From the NCBI GenBank assembly GCA_040754295.1, contig JBFMCQ010000008.1, positions 25,801 to 89,800 on the forward strand: a stretch of DNA of 64,000 nt, written 5' to 3'. Below, piece after piece: positions 29,290 to 37,206 of the stretch; the first letter of the stretch is position 1, and every line of letters starts with the position of its first letter. Made by a program: the position numbers and the translations under genes. Under the pieces are notes generated by a model. The model did not search any database and was not told the DNA's origin. It saw only the letters and a program-made list of their open reading frames with translations. This DNA comes from Solimonas sp040754295 (lineage in GTDB: Bacteria > Pseudomonadota > Gammaproteobacteria > Nevskiales > Nevskiaceae).

Positions 29290-30756
29290 TCAGCGCGCGC
29301 GCCGCTGCAGGAACTGCGCGAGCCGGACCATCGCCAGCGAGTCCTGACCACAGTAGCGCAGCAGCGCGCTGCGCAGCTCTGCGCGCCTTGCTGGCGTTGT
29401 TGCCGGATCGGTGGCCTCTTCGAATGCGCGCTGGGCGCCGCCGCCGTCCTGAACTTCTCCGAGATTCTCATACGACAGGTCCGGAGCGACGGTGGGCAAC
29501 ACGGCCTTGATCGACCACGAGCCCATCATGCCCGGGTGGTAGTACGCGACTTTGGTGATCGGAAGCAGGTCGACGAGCCGCTTGCGCAACGCTTCGAGGC
29601 GCGGGGCGAGATCGGGCAGAAGCATGGACATGTCCCTGAGGACGCGCGCCTCGAAGTCGCTGTAAACGAACACTGGTCCTTTGCGGCCCACGGCGGCGAG
29701 CAGCTGGGTCATCGCGGCACGGGCGGGGTCTGCGCCGGAGAGGTCGAGGAACTCCGCATGCTCCAGGCGGCGTCCTGCGCCGGTCTGGATGTGCAGCGAC
29801 CACTGAAACGGGATCTGCTGAAACGGCCGCGTGCCGGCCCAGACAGGAACGGCGGGATTGATCGTTTCGAAATCAAGGTAGAACCGCGGATACGGAAGTC
29901 CGGCAAGCGGTGCCGCGGCGCCGCGATCGAAGACCGCTTTACCCCGTACGGACGCGACCCGTATCCGCTCGTGAGCTTCGTTGCGCAGCTCGCCGTTCGG
30001 GATCTGGCGCAGGTCGGTGATCCCGCGTGCGGCAAAGTCTTCGATCCGCTTGCGGCTGATACGCGGAAGGATTCCGACGGGATAGCCGTCCGCAGCCTTG
30101 TTGCAGTGTGCGTGGAACGGGCACTCGAACGGCTCGGTGCACTGCGGGCCGGGCGCAATGTCGGGCTTGTCTGCGTTGAGTGTGCGCTTGGCGCCGGCGA
30201 TCCACTTCGGCGCCAGCTCCTGCAGTGGCTTGAGACGCGCGGCGATGTTCACCTGGGTCAGCAAGCCACGGTAGTCGCCGTCTCCGCGATAGACGAAGTG
30301 CTTGTTGATATGCGCCAAATACATCCTGCGCACCTTCAGGCCGGCGCGCTCGATCACATGGCGCTGGGTTGCGCAGTCCTCGAGGTGGTAGTCCTTGACC
30401 TCGCCGCTGGACTTGACCTCGGTAATCGCCGCACCGGCGGCGGTAAGGCGCAGCACATCCGCCATCACGTAGACCTTGTCGGCTACGAAGGCGGCTTCGA
30501 ACAGGGTTTGCGGCTTTCGCGCCGTGAGGTGCGCACGCGTCCGTCCGAGCGCGGCTTCATAGTCCGGCTGCCCCTGATCGAACAGGAGCTCGCCGGGCCC
30601 GTAGAGCTGGCGCGCCACTTCGCCGACGAGATGCCCACGCGTGAACGAGGCATCGGCTTCGTCGCTCGTCTCGGCAAGCTGCGGTTGGTAACGCTCCAGC
30701 CACAGCCGCTTCGGGCACTGGCGGTACGAGAGGATCTTGCTCTTGGACAGGTTCAT
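29290..30756 (-). CDS. DUF2779 protein: Cas4-like iron-sulfur nuclease fused to a DEDD exonuclease-like domain
   Basis: A 488-residue protein. The N-terminal part looks like a Cas4/AddB-type PD-(D/E)XK nuclease: Cys14 in YRQCPKRLWL, Glu87, Asp100 in VMADVL, Glu113-x-Lys115 in ITEVKSS, and a C-terminal cysteine trio Cys206, Cys212, Cys218 in CTEPFECPFHAHC that with Cys14 would hold a [4Fe-4S] cluster. The C-terminal part (about 285-488) starts with FYLDFETINP (Asp295, Glu297), contains YSDFEARVL and ends with YCGQDSLAMV, an RNase-H-fold DEDD exonuclease pattern. It overlaps the WYL gene by ATGA. Activity and substrate are untested as far as I know; the operon suggests nucleic-acid end processing. 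Confidence 0.85.
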   Translation of the reverse strand: MNLSKSKILSYRQCPKRLWLERYQPQLAETSDEADASFTRGHLVGEVARQLYGPGELLFDQGQPDYEAALGRTRAHLTARKPQTLFEAAFVADKVYVMADVLRLTAAGAAITEVKSSGEVKDYHLEDCATQRHVIERAGLKVRRMYLAHINKHFVYRGDGDYRGLLTQVNIAARLKPLQELAPKWIAGAKRTLNADKPDIAPGPQCTEPFECPFHAHCNKAADGYPVGILPRISRKRIEDFAARGITDLRQIPNGELRNEAHERIRVASVRGKAVFDRGAAAPLAGLPYPRFYLDFETINPAVPVWAGTRPFQQIPFQWSLHIQTGAGRRLEHAEFLDLSGADPARAAMTQLLAAVGRKGPVFVYSDFEARVLRDMSMLLPDLAPRLEALRKRLVDLLPITKVAYYHPGMMGSWSIKAVLPTVAPDLSYENLGEVQDGGGAQRAFEEATDPATTPARRAELRSALLRYCGQDSLAMVRLAQFLQRRAR

Positions 30757-31820
30757 GCGGCCGCTCCGCTCGTTGCGGGTGCGTACTGCGCGGCCATGGC
30801 TGCCGTGGTTCGGGCCAGCTCCCGGCGCAGCTTCAGCGGCTTGAGCACTTCGAGCTTGGCGCCGAAGCTCAGCAGCCACCAGCGCAGCTCGTCGGTGTCG
30901 GCGACCGTCGCGCTGACGAAGGCGCCTCCGTCGTCAGGGCCTTGGACGCGCTGATCCTTGCCGAGCGGTCGTTCCTCCAGATGCGCCGCGATTTCCGGAT
31001 CGACGCGCAGTTGCAGGTGCAGGCTTCCCGGGCTGACCGGATAACGGAATTCCTGCTCGACGTAGGTCGCGAAGTCGAAGCTCCTCAGTGTCCGGCTGCT
31101 CTCGGCCAGGCACTCTGCGTGGCGGAAGCGGTGCAGCGCGTAATGAACCGGATGCTCGTAACTCCAGGCGGCGGCGACGAGATAGACCACACCGTCGCGC
31201 AATACGAGGCCCTGCGGATGCAACAGCTGATTGCTCGGCGCCGCGGCGCCGCGGCCTTTGTACTCGACCTGCAGCTGCTTTCCTTCCAGCACGGCCCGGT
31301 ACACGGCGTCCTGTACCTCGGGGGAGACCTTCGGCGCATCGAGCGGCAGCCCCGGCGTGATCACGCGAATGCGCTGCAGCCAGCCGGCGAGCGGCTGCGT
31401 CAGCTCGCCCTGTAGGACGGACTCGGCGCGCAAGAAATAGGGCTTGACCAGATCCAGCGTCACTGCGGGCAGCAGCGGCACGAGATAGTCGCGCGCCATC
31501 AACAACGCCAGCGCACAGGCCGAACTCATTCCCGGCAGCTCGAAGAGCCGCTCATTGCGCGGATAGAACCAGCGATGGCTGCGTCCGTCCGCTTCATAGG
31601 TGTACATGAAGATCTCGCTGAGCTTGGCGAGATCGCGCTCGATCGTGCGCTTCCCGCCCTTGTAGCCGCGATCCTTCAGCCGATCGGCAATCTCCTGCGC
31701 GCTGAGCTTCTGCGGCTCGCGCGGGATCAGCTGGGCCATCGCCAGATAGCGCATCGCCGTGTCACGGAACCTGAACGACTGCTCGTCGGCGTCGCCACGC
31801 CTTGCTTTCTTTCGCATCAT
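30753..31820 (-). CDS. WYL-domain transcriptional regulator
   Basis: A 355-residue protein with an N-terminal winged HTH (about 20-85; SAQEIADRLKDRGYKGGKRT) and a WYL domain (about 165-255; VEYKGRG and VVYLVAAAW are the core strands), followed by a C-terminal WCX-like region. WYL proteins commonly control defence and DNA- or RNA-damage operons, sensing nucleic-acid ligands. It overlaps the exonuclease gene upstream and DUF2779 downstream by 4 bases each, so it is internal to the operon and probably autoregulatory. There is no sign of truncation. Confidence 0.92.
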   Translation of the reverse strand: MMRKKARRGDADEQSFRFRDTAMRYLAMAQLIPREPQKLSAQEIADRLKDRGYKGGKRTIERDLAKLSEIFMYTYEADGRSHRWFYPRNERLFELPGMSSACALALLMARDYLVPLLPAVTLDLVKPYFLRAESVLQGELTQPLAGWLQRIRVITPGLPLDAPKVSPEVQDAVYRAVLEGKQLQVEYKGRGAAAPSNQLLHPQGLVLRDGVVYLVAAAWSYEHPVHYALHRFRHAECLAESSRTLRSFDFATYVEQEFRYPVSPGSLHLQLRVDPEIAAHLEERPLGKDQRVQGPDDGGAFVSATVADTDELRWWLLSFGAKLEVLKPLKLRRELARTTAAMAAQYAPATSGAAA

Positions 31821-32368
31821 GGACCCCCTGTATTTGCCGGATGATCGTCAGTGTAGTCAGCTATGCGACATCTATTGTCATCTTGCCGGCCGGCGAGTGC
31901 GAAGCGCAAAGCGAGGGCGTCGTCGAGCGCGTTGTGTCGGTGTCGGTCCGGTGCCTCCCTGAAGTAGCGTTCGAACCGCTGCAGCGTCCCAGCGTTCGTC
32001 GCCAGCGGCGCCAGCACCCATCGCGCGTGGATGCCATGTATGCCCAAGGGATGCGCTCCGGTGAGCTCGTGCAGCAGATACTGGTCGCACTCGTCATCAA
32101 CGACGATCTCCAAGCTGTCGTCATTACCTTGGACGTGCTCGATCCATCGACGGAAAGCAGCGTCTACGGCCCTCTGCGTGCCGCGGGCGTCGGCGGGATG
32201 GGCATCGAGCACAGGCAGAACGCGCTCGCGCACGAAGGCTGTGCAGGCCTGATGCGGATAGTCCGTCAGCACGGCATAGAAGGTGTCGCCCCGCGAATCG
32301 ACCGCGGCAAACGAGATCAGGCGCGGGTCGGCGAGCGAGGTGAATTCGGTGTCAACAAACAGGAGCAT
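31817..32368 (-). CDS. DEDDh 3'-5' exoribonuclease-like protein (Rv2179c type)
   Basis: A 183-residue protein that is a single exonuclease domain. Asp6 and Glu8 are in LFVDTEFTSL, an internal Asp is in VVDDECD (91-92), and His145 with Asp149/150 is in HNALDDALALRF, the DEDDh set. The pattern DTEF...HNALDD matches the small Rv2179c-like 3'-5' exoribonuclease family. It overlaps the FtsZ-like gene upstream by 17 bases and the WYL gene downstream by 4. In this operon it could trim damaged 3' ends before sealing; that is inference. Confidence 0.8.
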   Translation of the reverse strand: MLLFVDTEFTSLADPRLISFAAVDSRGDTFYAVLTDYPHQACTAFVRERVLPVLDAHPADARGTQRAVDAAFRRWIEHVQGNDDSLEIVVDDECDQYLLHELTGAHPLGIHGIHARWVLAPLATNAGTLQRFERYFREAPDRHRHNALDDALALRFALAGRQDDNRCRIADYTDDHPANTGGP

Positions 32369-33299
32369 CAGCGACCTTCGAGCAGGTCAACGCATCCAGA
32401 TCGCGCTCCTGCGACCACAGCACGATCGCTCGGTGACTGCGGCCATCCAGCCAGGCATCGCCTTCGGGCCTGGGAAGGACGAAGCACTTCGCGTCCCAGT
32501 TGCCCGGAATCAGACCGGCGACCGCCAGATTGATCCGCTCGACAGTCTCCATCGTCAGCGCCGAATCCCCGAAGATCGTGACCAGGACTCCGCCGGTACG
32601 GCACTGGCGCTGGCCGCCGATCCGGCGACGCAGTGCGGCCGCGATCCCTGATTCATAACCCGTGACGACTCCGCCGGTCATTCCGCGGCGTCGAGTCAGC
32701 AGCGTCAGGATATCCATGAAGTCCACGCAAACCAGCCCGGGCGTCCACAGCGCTCCGACGATTCCCAGCATCGCCCCGCGAACCGCGAGTTGCCCCTGCC
32801 CGACATCGCCGAACACCGTGAAGCCATGTTCGAGCAGCGCCTGCGCGACTGAGGTCAGCGAGATTCCATCCCCGCGCTGCAGCAGCCACGCCAGGCGGAT
32901 CGGACGGACGTCGCGGGCGTTTTCGTCCGAGCCTCGCGAAGCACTGGGCGTGTGCAAAAAGCGTTGGAGGATGTCGACGCTGGAGGGCCGATCGCTCGAC
33001 ACCACCAGCATCGACACGTCGACCGAGGGGCCCTGCAGTAGGGCAACATCATCGAATGTCGCGAGCGGCCGCGTCAGGCGGTCGGCGACGGCACTATCGT
33101 GGTCATCAATGGCTGCAGACAGGCATTCAGCGGCGAGTCCACCGAACGCCGTCCATGAGATGGTGACGCGCCGCGCACTTTCCACCGAGTAAATATCCCG
33201 AAGCAGGCCCATCGCCGATTTCCTCACTAGGTCCTGCAGCATCATCCGGTGTCCGAACGACAGGTACTGTCGGGCGGCATCCGACGCACACGGATCCAT
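32352..33299 (-). CDS. Divergent FtsZ/tubulin-like protein heading the RNA-repair operon
   Basis: A 315-residue protein I cannot place in a named family. Residues about 171-298 read like the C-terminal half of FtsZ: PGLVCVDFMDILTLL (187-201) lines up with FtsZ PGLxNVDFADVRTVM, then GMTGGVVTG with GxAMMGSG, GGVLVTIFGDSALTMETV (236-253) with GVLVNITAGxDLxLxEFE, and HRAIVLW with LRVTVVAT. The N-terminal half has matching spacing, with VTISWTAFGG where FtsZ has its first glycine loop and VDVSMLVVSSD where GGGTGTG should follow, but the GTP-binding loops are absent. It may be a non-hydrolysing filament or regulatory relative. It has no signal peptide. It is the first gene of the operon and overlaps the exonuclease gene by 17 bases. 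Confidence 0.6.
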   Translation of the reverse strand: MDPCASDAARQYLSFGHRMMLQDLVRKSAMGLLRDIYSVESARRVTISWTAFGGLAAECLSAAIDDHDSAVADRLTRPLATFDDVALLQGPSVDVSMLVVSSDRPSSVDILQRFLHTPSASRGSDENARDVRPIRLAWLLQRGDGISLTSVAQALLEHGFTVFGDVGQGQLAVRGAMLGIVGALWTPGLVCVDFMDILTLLTRRRGMTGGVVTGYESGIAAALRRRIGGQRQCRTGGVLVTIFGDSALTMETVERINLAVAGLIPGNWDAKCFVLPRPEGDAWLDGRSHRAIVLWSQERDLDALTCSKVADAPVC

Positions 33300-33421
33300 A
33301 GGAAGTTCACCGGCGCAGCAAAACGGGACGTGCGGTTCAGGTCGCAGTGGACCCCGACTGAAACGACACCGTCTGTCGCGTCACGCCCACACGATGCGCT
33401 CCACCACCCTTGGAGCACATC

Positions 33422-35656
33422 ATGAAGACTATCGCTGTTGTCGCGTCCGCTGGCCTCGTGCTTGCTTGCCTGATCGCGAGCGATGCCTCGATCGCGGGCA
33501 CCGCAGGAACGGTGATCTCGAGCATAGAAGCCAGCGACAGCGTCGCGGTCAGCAACAATGGCGACATCGTCGCGGTGTCCGCCAGCGGCAGTGACATCAA
33601 CGTGAGGATGCTCGATCCGTTCGGCGTGCGGAAGATCGAGCCATTTGCCGCGAACAGCGCCGCGGCGGCCGCTCGCTCACTGCCCTGGGTCGCCTCAGAC
33701 GCTGCCGGCAACTTCGTCGTCGTCTGGCAGCAGGCGGCGGCTGCCGGCGCGAGCCCCGACCTTTACGCACGGTTGTTCGACGCGTCCGGTACGCCGAAGG
33801 GAAACGAGTTCCGCGTGAATACGACGACCGCGGGAGATCAGACCTATCCGTTTGTTGCTATGGATTCCAACGGAAACTTCGTCGTCACCTGGAAGAGCGG
33901 CTCCCCTGCCGATGTCGTTTTACAACGCTTCGACTCAAGTGGCCGCAAGGTGGGCAGCGAGATCGTCGCCAACGAGGGATTCGGCAAAGTGGGACCACGC
34001 CAGCAGATCGTGCCGGTCGTCGTCGACGATGCCGGGAACATGGTGATTGCCTGGCAATCGAACGTCGACGATCCGCAAGTGGCGGGCTCCGACCTGACCA
34101 TGTACTGGCTCAGCTACGACGCGAACGGCGTCGCACGCTCGTCTCCAAAAGCGATCGATTGCCCGTATGAAGGCGACGCAGTGTTCCTCGCCAGCAATCG
34201 CCAGGGCTACGCGATCGCGGTATTTGGCGGAAGCGGCCCAAACCTCTTCCGCACCGCGACGTTCTCGGTTGCGAACCCCGGCGGCCTCGGATGCTCGGTG
34301 CTCCACCGCGCAGGGCAGCCCAACGAACGCGCCATCGATCAGGTCACCGCGGCGATCGGCAGCATCTCGGATAACGACCTGCCCATCCTCATGAGCTGGC
34401 GGCTCACGCTTGGGAACAACGTGCAACGCAGGCGCAGTCAGTACTTCGATGCAAACTCGCGACCGATCAGCGACGAGATTCCTTACAGCGGCCCGCCTGC
34501 CGTCGATCCAGACGGCGACGGCGTACTGGCCGGCGGTGCCGTGGTCGCCGGTCCGGCGATCGTCCCCGTCGCACTCTCGCTATCGGACAACCCGGACCCC
34601 GTGAACGATGCCGGCAACAGGCGATTCACCTTGACTGCGGAGATCGAGAACCGCAGCGCGGCCTCGCCGAATCCCGCGGCCGGCGCTGCGTCGAAGCTGA
34701 GACTCGCCTACAGCTGGCCACCAGGCGAGCCGCAGGCCACGTTCGTCAGCGGCGGGAATCCGGACTGGTCGTGCAACGGTTCGGGATGTACGAAATCCAC
34801 GCCGCTTTCGGCTGGGCAGACCACCGCGGTTTCGATCGACTTCCTGCTTCCGGAAACGTCCGGCACGATCACGACGCTTGCGACCGCGGACCGCGCTCAA
34901 AACGGAGCCCCGGTCCAGGAGAGCGAGGCGACGACAGCGTGTTACGCGGGCGAGGTGTCGTTCGTTGAGCCCCCTTCCCGCTCGCTCCCGGAAGAGGACA
35001 GCGGCGGCAAGGGGACGGCGACGACCCTGGGCGTCCTGCGCTCCGGCGAATCCTGCGGTCAGCTGATCGTGACCGTGGAGTCCTACAACTACGGCCGGGC
35101 CGCCGCGGCGGGTGCCGACTACGAGCCTGTCTCGGAGCAGCTGACGTGGGCCGATGGCGAGCTGGGTGAAAAAACGTTTCCCCTCGTCATCCTCGCTGAC
35201 GACGAAGTCGAAACGGACGAGGACATCGGGATCAGGATTTCTGAAGCAGGCTCTGCGGTCGTAGCCTCTCCGTCTCACCTCGTCGTAACCATCACCGATA
35301 ACGACGCTCCGGCTCCGACGGCTACGCCCACACCAACGTCGACGCCGCCCGCCTCTCCCACGCCAAGCCCGCTCGCCACGCCAATGCCCACCGGTACGCC
35401 CACGCCGACGCCGACGCCTACTGCCACCGCCACTTTTGCGCCGGTACCGACAACGGCTCCAACCCCAGCACCGGAGCCAGCACCCACGCCGACAGCCGCA
35501 GCCACGCCAGCGCCGACAGCCACCCCGATCCCGTCGCCGGATGCTTCACCAGCGCCCAACGAGAGCAACGCTGGCGGCGGGTCGTTCGGACGTGTATTGG
35601 TGCTGTGGCTGCTGGCAGCTGTCGCGCGTCGAAGGCACCGACGCGGACGGGCGTGA
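33422..35656 (+). CDS. Exported Calx-beta protein with Pro/Thr linker and GlyGly-CTERM anchor
   Basis: A 744-residue protein. The ATG at 33422 follows TGGAG and begins a signal peptide (MKTIAVVASAGLVLACL). Residues about 60-220 hold propeller-like repeats of the form DAAGNFVVVWQQ, DSNGNFVVTWKSG and DDAGNMVIAW. A Calx-beta domain follows (about 510-625, ending in VVTITDND). A Pro/Thr/Ala-rich linker (about 628-715) precedes AGGGSFGRVLVLWLL and a basic tail. That tripartite tail is a GlyGly-CTERM signal, processed by rhombosortase before type II secretion to the surface in known systems. It is divergent from the RNA-repair operon; there is no reason to think them functionally related. Confidence 0.8.
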   Translation: MKTIAVVASAGLVLACLIASDASIAGTAGTVISSIEASDSVAVSNNGDIVAVSASGSDINVRMLDPFGVRKIEPFAANSAAAAARSLPWVASDAAGNFVVVWQQAAAAGASPDLYARLFDASGTPKGNEFRVNTTTAGDQTYPFVAMDSNGNFVVTWKSGSPADVVLQRFDSSGRKVGSEIVANEGFGKVGPRQQIVPVVVDDAGNMVIAWQSNVDDPQVAGSDLTMYWLSYDANGVARSSPKAIDCPYEGDAVFLASNRQGYAIAVFGGSGPNLFRTATFSVANPGGLGCSVLHRAGQPNERAIDQVTAAIGSISDNDLPILMSWRLTLGNNVQRRRSQYFDANSRPISDEIPYSGPPAVDPDGDGVLAGGAVVAGPAIVPVALSLSDNPDPVNDAGNRRFTLTAEIENRSAASPNPAAGAASKLRLAYSWPPGEPQATFVSGGNPDWSCNGSGCTKSTPLSAGQTTAVSIDFLLPETSGTITTLATADRAQNGAPVQESEATTACYAGEVSFVEPPSRSLPEEDSGGKGTATTLGVLRSGESCGQLIVTVESYNYGRAAAAGADYEPVSEQLTWADGELGEKTFPLVILADDEVETDEDIGIRISEAGSAVVASPSHLVVTITDNDAPAPTATPTPTSTPPASPTPSPLATPMPTGTPTPTPTPTATATFAPVPTTAPTPAPEPAPTPTAAATPAPTATPIPSPDASPAPNESNAGGGSFGRVLVLWLLAAVARRRHRRGRA

Positions 35657-35697
35657 CCCCATAGCGTTTTGCACGTCACGCGGGGGACGAAGGTTTC

Positions 35698-37074
35698 TCA
35701 GGCGTACCGCCAGCGCTGGCCGTCCTTCGAGTCTTCGACGAGCACGCCGCGCGACTTCAGATCGTCGCGGATGCGATCGGATTCGGCCCACTGCTTGTTC
35801 TTGCGCGCTTGGGCGCGCTGCGCGAGCAGTGTGTCGATCTCCTCTGCCGACGGCCGGCCGTCGATCTGCGGTGCGAAGGCGAACCAGTCGGCGGGCTTCT
35901 GCTGCAGCAGACCGAGCAGGCTGCCTGCGTCGAGGATCTGCGCCTTGAGCTTGGCCTTGTCATCGACGCTTTCCGCCTTGTTCGCGGCGCGCGCCAGCTC
36001 GAACAGCTCGGCGAGCGCCATCGGCGTGTTGAGGTCGTCCTCGAGTGCGGCAACAAAGGCATCCGGCGCCGCGATGCCGGGCGCGGGCTCGATGTCGCCC
36101 AGATCGCGCAGTGCGCCGTAGAGGCGGTCGAGCTTCCTGCGCGCTTCGGTGACGACGTCCTCGGTCCAGTCGACCGGCTGGCGGTAGTGTCCGGTCAGCA
36201 GCACCATGCGGATCGCCTCGCCCGGCAGGTGCTTGAGCAGCTCGTGCACCAGCAGCACGTTGCCGATCGACTTCGACATCTTCTGGTGGTCGACGTTGAG
36301 GAAGCCGTTGTGCACCCAGTAGCGCGCGAAGGTCCTGCCGCCGTGCGCGCAGGTCGACTGTGCGATCTCGTTCTCGTGGTGCGGGAAGATCAGATCGTGA
36401 CCGCCGCCATGGATGTCGATGGTCTCGCCGAGCAGCGCCTCGGCCATCGCCGAGCACTCGATGTGCCAGCCGGGGCGGCCGCGGCCCCAGGGCGACGCCC
36501 AGCCGGGCTGCTCGGGCGTGGACGGCTTCCACAGCACGAAATCGCCGGGATGCTTCTTGTACGGCGCCACCTCGACGCGCGCACCGGCCATCAGCGCCTG
36601 CTCGTCGCGGCCGGAAAGCTTGCCGTAGTCGTGGAAGCTCGGCGTATGGAACAGCACGTGCCCTTCCGCCTCGTAGGCGTGGCCAGTGGCAATCAGGCGC
36701 TCGATCATCGCGACGATCTGCGGCAGGTGCTCGGTCACGCGCGGCGCGTAGTCCGGCGGCAGCACGCCGAGCGCCGCCATGTCCTCGTGATAGATCGCGG
36801 CGTAGCGATCGGTGATCACGCGGATGTCGACGCCTTCCTTGGCCGCAGCGGCGTTGATCTTGTCGTCGATGTCGGTGATGTTGCGAACATAGACCACGCC
36901 TGCGTAGCGCCGCCGCAGCACGCGCGCGAGCACGTCGAACACCACCGCCGGGCGCGCGTTGCCGATGTGCGCGTAGCTGTAGACCGTGGGCCCACAGACG
37001 TACATCGTCACGCGCTGTGGATCGAGCGGTACGAAGTCTTCCTTGCGGCCGGTAAGCGTGTTGTGGAGCTGCAT
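35698..37074 (-). CDS. cysS: Cysteinyl-tRNA synthetase
   Basis: Charges tRNA-Cys. It has 458 residues (E. coli 461). The class I HIGH motif is HIGN at 36-39 and KMSKS is at 265-269. Zinc ligands are Cys27 (YVCGPTV), Cys207 (WHIECSAM) and His residues in PHHENE. It is monocistronic here, transcribed toward the Calx-beta gene (convergent, 41 bases apart), and divergent from the metallo-hydrolase gene at 37207. Confidence 0.97.
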   Translation of the reverse strand: MQLHNTLTGRKEDFVPLDPQRVTMYVCGPTVYSYAHIGNARPAVVFDVLARVLRRRYAGVVYVRNITDIDDKINAAAAKEGVDIRVITDRYAAIYHEDMAALGVLPPDYAPRVTEHLPQIVAMIERLIATGHAYEAEGHVLFHTPSFHDYGKLSGRDEQALMAGARVEVAPYKKHPGDFVLWKPSTPEQPGWASPWGRGRPGWHIECSAMAEALLGETIDIHGGGHDLIFPHHENEIAQSTCAHGGRTFARYWVHNGFLNVDHQKMSKSIGNVLLVHELLKHLPGEAIRMVLLTGHYRQPVDWTEDVVTEARRKLDRLYGALRDLGDIEPAPGIAAPDAFVAALEDDLNTPMALAELFELARAANKAESVDDKAKLKAQILDAGSLLGLLQQKPADWFAFAPQIDGRPSAEEIDTLLAQRAQARKNKQWAESDRIRDDLKSRGVLVEDSKDGQRWRYA

Positions 37075-37120
37075 GATGCGGGCAGTGGCGAAAAGTGCGC
37101 GAAGGATAGCGCACGGCGGC

Positions 37121-37150
37121 GGCAGGCCGGGCTTGAGCCGGCTTCTTCAG
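37121..37150. repeat. REP-like palindrome, degenerate copy
   Basis: GGGCTTGAGCC followed by GGCTTCTTCAGCCCGAC, related to the repeat at 19527-19584. It lies in the cysS/metallo-hydrolase divergent gap. Confidence 0.4.
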
Positions 37151-37206
37151 CCCGACGGCGCGACGCGCGCAGTACACTGAAGCCCCTTGGCAGGCATCCG
37201 TCGACC

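Noticed and set aside
21789..33299. Prophage or integrative element for the accessory region
   Set aside because: No integrase, terminase, structural or replication gene, no tRNA end and no flanking direct repeats were seen; only gene content and the local GC drop support acquisition.
35310..35560. Short-period repeats resembling a tandem repeat or CRISPR-like array
   Set aside because: They are degenerate codons for a Pro/Thr/Ala linker inside the Calx-beta gene; unit length and spacers are irregular and the frame is open.
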